Positions 1 to 5,355 of a stretch of DNA of 6,173 bases are shown one piece after another. The stretch lies in contig JBCCZC010000357.1 in NCBI GenBank assembly GCA_039188505.1, positions 1 through 6,173 of the forward strand, given 5' to 3'. The translations under genes were made by a program, and so were the position numbers. The first letter of the stretch is position 1; each line of letters begins with the position of its first letter. This DNA is from JBCCZC01 sp039188505 (GTDB lineage: Bacteria; Pseudomonadota; Gammaproteobacteria; Xanthomonadales; SZUA-38). The notes under the pieces are model-generated. The model did no database searches, was not told the origin of the DNA, and was given only the letters and a program-made list of their open reading frames with translations.

Positions 1-210
1 CGCGCAGTTCGGGCACGCGTGATCGTTGAGCGGGAGGTCCGCTTCGCACGGCGCGCAGATGGCCAGATCGCCCTGCCCCGGGTCGTCGCAGTAGCGGCAT
101 GGGGGCGCGTCGATGAATTCGTTGTAAACCCGCGCGACGATTCCAGGTTGACAGTGGAATCGGGCGCGGGCTAGCGTTGTCGCCTCATTGCTTCCGGGCT
201 TGCCGTCCAT
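1..210 (-). CDS. comF: ComF-family protein, N-terminal part (runs off left edge)
   Basis: The 70 visible codons contain three CxxC pairs (C38/C41, C52/C55, C66/C69), with 'LP' between the second and third. This is the zinc-binding N-terminal layout of ComF/GntX proteins. The phosphoribosyltransferase-like domain that should follow lies beyond position 1. ComF proteins are linked to DNA uptake, but many bacterial members have no proven role. The only in-frame standard start before the upstream stop (229-231) is the ATG at 210, preceded on the minus strand by a purine-rich AGGGAG at a suitable distance. This start gives about 35 residues before the first CxxC pair, and that stretch contains the bio promoter and operator. 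From general knowledge, E. coli bioH adjoins the ComF relative gntX, so a comF next to biotin genes is expected. The family call is firm; the exact start is less certain. Confidence 0.85.
   Translation of the reverse strand, partial: MDGKPGSNEATTLARARFHCQPGIVARVYNEFIDAPPCRYCDDPGQGDLAICAPCEADLPLNDHACPNCA
122..154. promoter_or_regulatory. BirA operator of the biotin operon
   Basis: TTGTAAACC (122-130) and GGTTGACAG (146-154) are separated by 15 bases. The left arm equals the proteobacterial BirA half-site, and the right arm matches its reverse complement GGTTTACAA at 7 of 9 positions. Biotin protein ligase BirA, as a dimer bound to biotinyl-AMP, binds such sites and represses bio genes when biotin is plentiful. 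The right arm contains the candidate -35 element of the bio promoter, so binding would block RNA polymerase. The site implies that the genome encodes a BirA with an N-terminal DNA-binding domain, which is not visible here. Confidence 0.9.
148..177 (+). promoter_or_regulatory. Candidate sigma-70 promoter for bioBFH(-vapBC-)CD
   Basis: A perfect TTGACA (148-153) is followed after 18 bases by TAGCGT (172-177), which matches TATAAT only at the first, second and last positions. Transcription would start near 184-186, giving a leader of roughly 23-25 bases before the bioB ATG at 209. The -35 overlaps the right arm of the BirA operator. The -35 call is good; the -10 is weak and was chosen by spacing. 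Confidence 0.55.
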
Positions 211-1186
211 GGCTGATCTCTCCCTGCGTCACGACTGGTCTTCCGATGAGGTCGTGTCTCTCTTCAACCTGCCGTTCAACGACCTGCTCTTCCAGGCGCA
301 GGACACGCATCGGCGGTGTTTTCCGACAAACCAGGTGCAGGTCAGCACGCTCCTGTCGATCAAGACCGGCGCGTGCCCCGAGGACTGCAAGTACTGCCCC
401 CAGAGCGCGCGCTACAAGACCGGGCTGGAGATCGAGCGGCTGATGTCGGTCGACGACGTCGTGGCCAAGGCCCGAGAGGCGAGGGCCAACGGGGCCTCGC
501 GCTTCTGCATGGGCGCGGCCTGGCGGAGCCCGAAGGATCGCGACCTCGAGAAGGTCAACGCCATGGTGCGCGAGGTGAAGGCCCTGGGCCTCGAGACCTG
601 CGCGACCCTGGGCATGCTCACCGAGCCCCAGGCCGAGGCGCTGGCGGATGCCGGTCTCGATTACTACAACCACAACATCGACACGGACCCCGACTTCTAC
701 GGCGACATCATCACCACCCGCACCATCGAGGACCGGCTCGACACGCTCGAGAACGTGCGCACGGCCGGCATGAAGGTCTGCTGCGGCGGCATCGTCGGTA
801 TGGGGGAGACGCGGGAGAACCGCGCGGGAATGATCATCACGCTGTCGAACCTGCCCAGGCACCCGGAGAGCGTGCCGATCAATCTCCTGGTTCAGGTCGA
901 GGGCACGCCGCTCCACGGCACCGAGGCGCTCGATCCACTCGAGTTCGTGCGGACGATCGCCGTCACGCGCATCGTGATGCCGCGCTCCGTGGTTCGCCTC
1001 TCGGCGGGCCGTAACGACATGAGCGATGAGCTTCAGGCGCTGTGCTTCTTCGCGGGCGCCAACTCCATCTTCTATGGCGAGCGCCTGCTGACCACCGACA
1101 ACCCCGAGGAGAACGCCGACCGGCGCCTCTTCGAGCGCCTCGGCATCGAGGCCGCGGCCGGCGATCCGGCGCCGCAGCCGGCGTGA
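209..1186 (+). CDS. bioB: Biotin synthase BioB (radical SAM)
   Basis: BioB inserts sulfur into dethiobiotin to form biotin, the last step of the pathway, in the cytoplasm. The protein has 325 residues from the ATG at 209 (E. coli BioB has about 346). The radical SAM [4Fe-4S] motif CxxxCxxC is C56, C60 and C63. The ligands of the second, [2Fe-2S] cluster are present at C100, C131, C191 and R263, all shifted by a constant +3 from the E. coli numbering. Other hallmarks are YNHNIDT (152-158), GGIVGMGE (193-200) and RLSAGRNDM (from 263). An in-frame TTG at 188 would add seven residues, but the family pattern favours the ATG. Neither start has a clear Shine-Dalgarno. The gene is first in the operon, behind the BirA operator, and its TGA overlaps the bioF GTG. 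Confidence 0.97.
   Translation: MADLSLRHDWSSDEVVSLFNLPFNDLLFQAQDTHRRCFPTNQVQVSTLLSIKTGACPEDCKYCPQSARYKTGLEIERLMSVDDVVAKAREARANGASRFCMGAAWRSPKDRDLEKVNAMVREVKALGLETCATLGMLTEPQAEALADAGLDYYNHNIDTDPDFYGDIITTRTIEDRLDTLENVRTAGMKVCCGGIVGMGETRENRAGMIITLSNLPRHPESVPINLLVQVEGTPLHGTEALDPLEFVRTIAVTRIVMPRSVVRLSAGRNDMSDELQALCFFAGANSIFYGERLLTTDNPEENADRRLFERLGIEAAAGDPAPQPA
218..225 (-). promoter_or_regulatory. Probable ribosome binding site of comF
   Basis: On the minus strand this reads AGGGAGAG, 7 bases before the comF ATG at 210. It is the only sequence evidence favouring that start. It lies inside the first codons of bioB, so the comF translation signals are within bioB coding DNA. Confidence 0.45.
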
Positions 1187-2343
1187 CCCTGCCGCCGTCC
1201 TGGGCGGCGCGGATCAAGGCGCAGCTCGGGGAGATCGACGCGGCCGACATGCGCCGCGAGCGACATGCCGCCTATGACGCCTGCGGACCCAGCCGCCGCA
1301 TCGCCGGCCAGGACTACCTGAGCTTCGCTAGCAACGACTACCTGGGCCTTGCGGGTGATGCCCGCATCGCCGACGCGCTGGCCAACGCCGCGAAGCACTA
1401 CGGCGTGGGGAGCGGCGCCTCCCACCTGCTCGGCGGCTACACGGCGGCGCACCAAGCGCTCGAGGAACGGCTCGCGGACTGGGTGGGACAGCCGCGCGCC
1501 CTGCTCTTCTCGACGGGCTACCAGGCCAACCTCGCGGTCATCACGGCGCTGGCCGGCAAGGAAGATCTCGTCCTCGAGGATCGCCTGAACCACGCATCCC
1601 TCATCGACGCCGCGCGGCTCTCGGGCGCGCGCTTCCGCCGCTACCTCCACCGCGACCCGCACTCGCTGGCGCGGCGGCTGGGGAAGGCGGACGCCGAACA
1701 GGTACTGGTCGCGACCGACAGCGTCTTCAGCATGGATGGCGACCTGGCGCCGATGGCCGAGCTTCAGGCCGTCGCGGCCGAGCACGGCGCGCTGTTCGTC
1801 GTGGACGATGCCCACGGACTGGGCGTTCTCGGCCCGCAGGGTGCGGGTGCCGCGGCGGCCGCCGGCGTGAAGCCGGACGTCCTCGTCGCCACCTTGGGCA
1901 AGGCCGTCGGCACCTTCGGCGCGTTCGTGGCGGGTCCTGAAGACGTCATCGAGCTGCTCGTGCAGCGGGCGCGGTCCTGGATCTACACCACGGCGCCGCC
2001 GCCGGCGCTGGCGGCCGCTTCGCTGGTCGCGGTCGAGATTGCGCGCTTCGAGAAGTCGCGGCGGGAACGGCTCGAAGCCCTCATTCGCCGCTTCCGGGAG
2101 GGTGCCGCCACCCTGCCCTTCGAGCTGCTGCCATCGACCACGCCCATCCAGCCCCTCGTGCTGCGCTCCAGCGAGCGGGCGCTCGCAGTCAGCGCGGCGC
2201 TCCGCGAACGCGGCATCTGGGCGCCGGCGGTGCGGCCGCCGACGGTTCCGGCCGACAGCGCGCGTCTTCGGATCACGCTCACCGCCGCCCACGACGGCGA
2301 CGATATCGACCGGCTCCTCGACGCCCTCCGCGCCATCGGATGA
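1183..2343 (+). CDS. bioF: 8-amino-7-oxononanoate synthase BioF
   Basis: BioF is a PLP-dependent alpha-oxoamine synthase that condenses pimeloyl-ACP with L-alanine to make KAPA, releasing CO2 and ACP. The protein has 386 residues (E. coli about 384). The Schiff-base lysine is K240 in TLGKAVGTFGAF. PLP-site residues H137, S183, D208 and H211 (in VDDAHG) are present, as are the N-terminal SNDYLGL (50-56) and GVGSGASHLLGG (74-85). I place the start at the GTG of 1183, which overlaps the bioB stop (GTGA). The frame stays open upstream to an ATG at 1042, but that segment is a GC-rich shadow of bioB with no BioF character. No Shine-Dalgarno is visible, so translation probably depends on coupling to bioB. 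Confidence 0.96.
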   Translation: MTLPPSWAARIKAQLGEIDAADMRRERHAAYDACGPSRRIAGQDYLSFASNDYLGLAGDARIADALANAAKHYGVGSGASHLLGGYTAAHQALEERLADWVGQPRALLFSTGYQANLAVITALAGKEDLVLEDRLNHASLIDAARLSGARFRRYLHRDPHSLARRLGKADAEQVLVATDSVFSMDGDLAPMAELQAVAAEHGALFVVDDAHGLGVLGPQGAGAAAAAGVKPDVLVATLGKAVGTFGAFVAGPEDVIELLVQRARSWIYTTAPPPALAAASLVAVEIARFEKSRRERLEALIRRFREGAATLPFELLPSTTPIQPLVLRSSERALAVSAALRERGIWAPAVRPPTVPADSARLRITLTAAHDGDDIDRLLDALRAIG

Positions 2344-3077
2344 GCACCGCACTCGTTCACGGCTGGGGCATGCACAGCGGCCTCTGGGGCGACTGGATCG
2401 AGCGCCTGCCCGAGCCCGTTGCGCTCGATCTGCCGGGCCACGGGCAGCGGCCCCGGGGCGAGGCGCTCGCCTCGCTGGGTGACGTGGCGGACGATTTCGT
2501 CACCGCCGTTGGCGAACCAGCGGTCTGGATCGGCTGGTCGCTCGGCGGGCTGGTCGCGCTGCGCGCCGCCCTCGACTACCCCAAGGACGTGCTGGGGCTC
2601 GTCCTCATCAGCTCGAGCCCCTGCTTCGTTCGCCGTGACGACTGGCCCTACGGCATGGACGCATCCGTCTTCGACGAGTTTGCCGAAGGCCTCGAGACCG
2701 ATTTCGACCGAACGCTCAACCGTTTCACGGCCCTGGAGGTTCATGGCTCGACGACCGCGCGCCAGGACCTCGCGACCATCCGGCGCCGCGTGGATCGCTA
2801 CGAGCCCCCGGCACGCAACACGCTGCGCGACGGTCTCGCGCTGCTGAAGGGCAGCGACCTCCGCCCCGAGCTGGACCAGCTCGAGATGCCCACGCTCATC
2901 ATCGGCGGCAGCCGCGATCGCCTCGCCTCCCCGCGAGCACTCATGGCGACGGGCGAGCTGCTCAGCGGCCCGCCGGTCGAGATCATTCCGGGCGCGGGTC
3001 ACGCGCCGTTTCTGGAACATGCGGACGAAGTCCTACGGCACGTCGAGCAACTGATTGATTTGGTGCGTGATGCGTGA
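2340..3077 (+). CDS. bioH: Pimeloyl-ACP methyl ester carboxylesterase BioH
   Basis: BioH is an alpha/beta hydrolase that cleaves the methyl ester of pimeloyl-ACP, ending chain elongation and yielding the BioF substrate. The protein has 245 residues (E. coli 256). The N-terminal LVHGWGMHSGLW supplies the oxyanion-hole region. The nucleophile is S67 in GWSLGG, the acid is D193 in GGSRDRLASP, and the base is H221 in GAGHAPF. The lid segment RFTALEVHGSTTARQD (128-143) resembles BioH rather than generic hydrolases. The ATG overlaps the bioF stop (ATGA). The last codons (GTG CGT GAT GCG TGA) are made of the repeat that appears to be the operator of the following toxin-antitoxin pair, so the extreme C-terminus may have been reshaped when that pair arrived. 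Confidence 0.95.
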   Translation: MSTALVHGWGMHSGLWGDWIERLPEPVALDLPGHGQRPRGEALASLGDVADDFVTAVGEPAVWIGWSLGGLVALRAALDYPKDVLGLVLISSSPCFVRRDDWPYGMDASVFDEFAEGLETDFDRTLNRFTALEVHGSTTARQDLATIRRRVDRYEPPARNTLRDGLALLKGSDLRPELDQLEMPTLIIGGSRDRLASPRALMATGELLSGPPVEIIPGAGHAPFLEHADEVLRHVEQLIDLVRDA

Positions 3078-3093
3078 TGCGATAACATCACGC
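3065..3093. repeat. Direct and inverted GCGTGAT repeats, candidate vapBC operator
   Basis: GCGTGAT occurs twice in tandem (3065-3071 and 3072-3078). GCGTGATG (3072-3079) also forms a perfect 8-base inverted repeat with CATCACGC (3086-3093) across six bases. The dyad ends one base before the vapB ATG. VapB ribbon-helix-helix proteins, alone or with VapC, usually bind such repeats at their own promoter. The repeat includes the bioH stop codon (3075-3077). In RNA it could form a hairpin next to the vapB start. There is no following T run, so it is not a terminator. Confidence 0.6.
3078..3086 (+). promoter_or_regulatory. Possible extended -10 element for vapB
   Basis: TGCGATAAC carries TG one base ahead of GATAAC, a 4 of 6 match to TATAAT. 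It lies in the loop and arms of the candidate operator. A start about 7 bases downstream would fall at 3093-3095, giving a nearly leaderless vapB message. This would fit the lack of a Shine-Dalgarno before vapB. The -35 is poor: TTGATT at 3055-3060 has a 20-base spacer. The call is weak and rests partly on position. Confidence 0.3.
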
Positions 3094-3094
3094 T

Positions 3095-3337
3095 ATGAGA
3101 ACGACACTGAATCTGGACGACGACCTCGTCCTTGCCTTGAAAGACCGCGCACGCCGGGAAAAAGTCAGCCTTGGCGAGGTGGTTTCGCGCCTGTTGCGCG
3201 ACGCACTAAGCGGCAAGACGGGCCAGCCTGGTGTGGCCGAGCCAGAGGCGTTCTATGGCATAGAGCCGCTGCCCGCGCGCGACACGGTGGTCTCCAACGA
3301 GTTGATCGATCGCCTGCGCGACGAAGAAGGCATCTGA
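3095..3337 (+). CDS. vapB: VapB-like ribbon-helix-helix antitoxin
   Basis: This is a predicted antitoxin of 80 residues. Residues 2-8 (RTTLNLD) form the expected DNA-contacting beta strand. Two predicted helices follow, around 9-21 (charged) and 25-38 (SLGEVVSRLLRDAL); this is the ribbon-helix-helix (CopG/MetJ/Arc) pattern. Residues 40-80 are polar and acidic, suited to wrapping around and inhibiting a PIN-domain toxin. The protein should bind the adjacent repeat and repress the pair. The stop lies 5 bases before the toxin GTG, the usual antitoxin-first order. No Shine-Dalgarno precedes the ATG. The family is clear; neutralisation of the neighbouring toxin is inferred from position. Confidence 0.85.
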   Translation: MRTTLNLDDDLVLALKDRARREKVSLGEVVSRLLRDALSGKTGQPGVAEPEAFYGIEPLPARDTVVSNELIDRLRDEEGI

Positions 3338-3342
3338 CGTCC

Positions 3343-3771
3343 GTGCGAGCATTGCTGGACGTCAGTGTACTGCTGGCGCTGTTCGACGGGTCGCATGAGC
3401 ACCATCGTGCGGCTCGCCGGTGGCTCGAGAGGCATATCCATTGCGGATGGGCATCTTGTGCGATTACTCAGAACGGTTTCGTGCGAATCATCTCGCAGCC
3501 CCGCTATCCCGGGGCAATCGGCACGACCGACGCCATTCAACGCCTCGGTCGCGCCACGACCACCCCTCAGCACGAATACTGGCCGTGCTCGCTGAGTATC
3601 TGCGACGAGAAGCGAGTTCGGCCTGACCATCTCACGGGGCATCGGCAGGTCACTGACGCCTACCTGCTGGCGCTCGCGGTTCAGCAACAGGGGCGGTTCG
3701 TAACCCTTGATCGGCGCATCAGCCCGCTGAGTGTCAGCGATGCTGCCCCGGAACACCTCGTCGTGATCTGA
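3343..3771 (+). CDS. vapC: VapC-like PIN-domain ribonuclease toxin
   Basis: The predicted product is a 142-residue, Mg-dependent RNase of the PIN family. In VapBC systems such toxins cut tRNA or rRNA when the antitoxin is lost. Visible motifs are D6 in LLDVSVLLALFD, HHRAARRWL (20-28), ITQNGFVRI (41-49), D105 in VTDAYLLALA, and D123 in FVTLDRRI. Thus three of the four acidic PIN positions are present, while the position often occupied by Glu in TENGFVR holds Q43. From memory, a TQ variant is common in some VapC subfamilies, so this need not mean inactivity. I start at the GTG of 3343, 5 bases after vapB, because LLDVSVLLA is the normal N-terminus. GAAGAAGG at 3323-3330 may be a distant Shine-Dalgarno. 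The frame is open upstream to 3055, but that part is a vapB shadow. Confidence 0.87.
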   Translation: MRALLDVSVLLALFDGSHEHHRAARRWLERHIHCGWASCAITQNGFVRIISQPRYPGAIGTTDAIQRLGRATTTPQHEYWPCSLSICDEKRVRPDHLTGHRQVTDAYLLALAVQQQGRFVTLDRRISPLSVSDAAPEHLVVI

Positions 3772-3786
3772 GATCAGCCGAACCTC

Positions 3787-4650
3787 ATGAAACAGCAGCT
3801 CGAAAATCGCCAGATCCGCGAGTCGTTCAATCGCGCGGCGGCGGCCTACAACGAGGCGGCCGTGCTTCAGCGCGAAGTGGAGTCGCGCGTGCTCGAGCGG
3901 CTCGAGTACATGCCGCTCCAGCCGGAGCGGGTGCTCGATCTCGGCTCGGGTCTCGGTCGATCGACCGCCGAGCTGCGCCAGCGCTACCCGGAGGCCACCG
4001 TCATTGGAGCCGACCTGGCGCACGCGATGCTCTCCGCGCAGCCGTCGGGCTCGACGCGGCTTTGTGCGAACGCGATGCGTTTGCCGCTCGCCAGCGGAAG
4101 CCAGGATCTCGTCTTCTCCAACCTCATGCTCCAGTGGTGCAACGACCTGCCGGCCGTCTTCGCCGAGATCCGGCGCGTCCTGAAGCCGAAGGGCCTGTTC
4201 CTGTTCACCACCTTCGGCCCCGACACGCTGATGGAGCTGCGCCACGCCTGGTCGGTCGTCGACGGCGGCGTGCACGTGAACGACTTCCCCGACATGCATC
4301 TCGTGGGCGATGCCCTGGTCGGGGCAGGCTTCGATGACCCGGTCATGGACATGGAGCACATCACGGTCACTTACGGCGCGGTGCGGACGCTCATGCGGGA
4401 TCTCAAGACCATTGGCGCCCACAACGTTGATGCGCGACGCCGGCGGAGTCTCACCGGCAAGCGCCGGATGCTCGCCATGGAGGCCGCCTACCGCGAGCAC
4501 TTCGAACGCGATGGCGTGGTTCCGGCCACCTACGAGGTGGTCTACGGCCATGCGCTGGGGCCGCCGCCGGGCCGCCCGCGCCGTGTCGGCGGCATGGAAG
4601 AGGTGACGATTCCCGTCGATTCACTTCGCGGTTCTCGGAGGCGGCGATGA
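3787..4650 (+). CDS. bioC: Malonyl-ACP O-methyltransferase BioC
   Basis: BioC transfers a methyl group from SAM to the free carboxyl of malonyl-ACP, disguising it so that fatty-acid synthesis can build pimeloyl-ACP methyl ester. The protein has 287 residues, longer than E. coli BioC (251). The N-terminal IRESFNRAAAAYNEAAVLQREV (10-31) is typical. The SAM-binding motif I is LDLGSGLGRST (50-60), with Ser where Cys is frequent, and D76 ends strand 2. SNLMLQWC (111-118) is a strong BioC signature. The tail with VYGHALGPPPG and LRGSRRRR resembles long gammaproteobacterial BioC forms. The ATG lies 15 bases after the vapC stop and has no convincing Shine-Dalgarno, so it may depend on read-through translation. 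The stop overlaps the bioD start (ATGA). Confidence 0.95.
   Translation: MKQQLENRQIRESFNRAAAAYNEAAVLQREVESRVLERLEYMPLQPERVLDLGSGLGRSTAELRQRYPEATVIGADLAHAMLSAQPSGSTRLCANAMRLPLASGSQDLVFSNLMLQWCNDLPAVFAEIRRVLKPKGLFLFTTFGPDTLMELRHAWSVVDGGVHVNDFPDMHLVGDALVGAGFDDPVMDMEHITVTYGAVRTLMRDLKTIGAHNVDARRRRSLTGKRRMLAMEAAYREHFERDGVVPATYEVVYGHALGPPPGRPRRVGGMEEVTIPVDSLRGSRRRR
4637..4641 (+). promoter_or_regulatory. Ribosome binding site of bioD
   Basis: GGAGG lies 5 bases before the ATG at 4647 and inside the last bioC codons. It is the only strong Shine-Dalgarno seen in the operon and fixes the bioD start. Confidence 0.75.
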
Positions 4651-5297
4651 GGTCATTCTTCGTCACTGGCACCGACACCGAGATCGGCAAGACCTACGTC
4701 TCCGCCGCGCTCCTGCGCGCGCTGACGGCGAGGGGACAGACCGTCGCACCCATGAAACCCGTGGCAAGCGGCGCGATCACCACGCCGGATGGGCTGCGAA
4801 GCGAAGACGCCCTGGCACTGCTCGATGCCGCCGGTGGCAATTGGTCCTACGGGGCGGTGAACCCCTATTGCTTCGAACCGCCCATCGCGCCGCACGTTGC
4901 GGCTGCCGAGGCTGGCGTGGAGATCACCATCGATCGGATCCAGTCGGCCTTCGAGATGCTGTCGGCACAGGCCGATCGGGTCATCGTCGAGGGCGTCGGC
5001 GGCTGGTGCGTGCCGCTCGGCGACGATCTGGAGCTCGGCGACGTTGTTCGCGCCCTCGACCTGCCTGTCGTCGTGGTCGTGGGTCTGCGCCTGGGCTGCC
5101 TCAACCACGCGCTGCTGACCGTTCGCCAGCTCCTCGCCGACGGCATGACCGTCGCCGGCTGGGTCGCCAACGCCGTCGATCCAGCCATGGATCTGCGTGA
5201 GGACAACATCGCTGCCCTGAGCGAGCGGATCCCGGTGCCGCGGATCGGCTATCTGCCCCACGGCGTGGAAGAACTGCATCTCGAAGCGGTGCTCTGA
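4647..5297 (+). CDS. bioD: Dethiobiotin synthetase BioD
   Basis: BioD uses ATP and CO2 to close the ureido ring of 7,8-diaminopelargonate, giving dethiobiotin, the substrate of BioB. The protein has 216 residues (E. coli about 225). The P-loop is GTDTEIGKT (8-16) with K15 and T16. K37 lies in MKPVASGA, D54 in RSEDALALL, PIAPHVAA spans 79-86, and E115 lies in VEGVGGWCVPL; all match positions known in the E. coli enzyme. The ATG overlaps the bioC stop, and a GGAGG 5 bases upstream supports this start. It is the last operon gene and converges on the EAL gene. Confidence 0.96.
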   Translation: MRSFFVTGTDTEIGKTYVSAALLRALTARGQTVAPMKPVASGAITTPDGLRSEDALALLDAAGGNWSYGAVNPYCFEPPIAPHVAAAEAGVEITIDRIQSAFEMLSAQADRVIVEGVGGWCVPLGDDLELGDVVRALDLPVVVVVGLRLGCLNHALLTVRQLLADGMTVAGWVANAVDPAMDLREDNIAALSERIPVPRIGYLPHGVEELHLEAVL

Positions 5298-5306
5298 GCG
5301 CTTCGA
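5281..5306 (+). repeat. Inverted repeat spanning the bioD stop codon
   Basis: TCGAAGCG (5281-5288) pairs with CGCTTCGA (5299-5306) across 10 bases. Inside the loop, GCT and AGC could extend the pairing. The bioD TGA (5295-5297) lies in the loop. No T run follows on the plus strand, so it is not a standard Rho-independent terminator. It could pause polymerase or protect the 3' end of the message. Confidence 0.45.
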
Positions 5307-5328
5307 AGTTGCGCAGGCGGCGACGCGC

Positions 5329-5338
5329 GGGGCGCCCC
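5329..5338. repeat. GC-only palindrome in the bioD/EAL convergent gap
   Basis: GGGGCGCCCC is a perfect 10-base palindrome. It overlaps a run of seven C (5335-5341), part of which forms CCCGGG at 5339-5344. The gap between the two convergent genes is 58 bases (5298-5355). A strong hairpin here could slow transcription from either side, but neither strand shows a T tract after it. Confidence 0.4.
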
Positions 5339-5355
5339 CCCGGGTCAGGGGAGCG

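Noticed and set aside
1042..1182. Possible N-terminal extension of BioF
   Set aside because: It lies wholly in bioB out of frame; BioF length and the GTGA junction fit the start at 1183.
1072..2352. Long minus-strand open frame opposite bioF
   Set aside because: Low-complexity Arg/Gly/Ala-rich translation without family motifs, fully opposite a gene with intact catalytic residues; a GC-rich shadow.
1983..3020. Minus-strand open frame opposite bioF and bioH
   Set aside because: Same shadow character, spans two real genes and has no recognisable domain.
3055..3342. Possible long N-terminal extension of VapC
   Set aside because: This part reads through vapB out of frame, is Arg/Pro-rich, and the normal PIN N-terminus begins at the GTG of 3343.
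3066..3767. CGTGAT at both ends of the vapBC segment as a target-site duplication
   Set aside because: Only six bases, and the left copies are already explained by the operator repeats. No transposase or terminal repeats are seen.
3765..3775. GATC-TGA-GATC before bioC as a regulatory dyad
   Set aside because: GATC is itself palindromic, so the symmetry is trivial, and the element is too short to interpret.
3253..4551. 432-residue minus-strand open frame opposite vapC and bioC
   Set aside because: No motifs, and it covers well-supported genes on the other strand. Its length is explained by high GC content.
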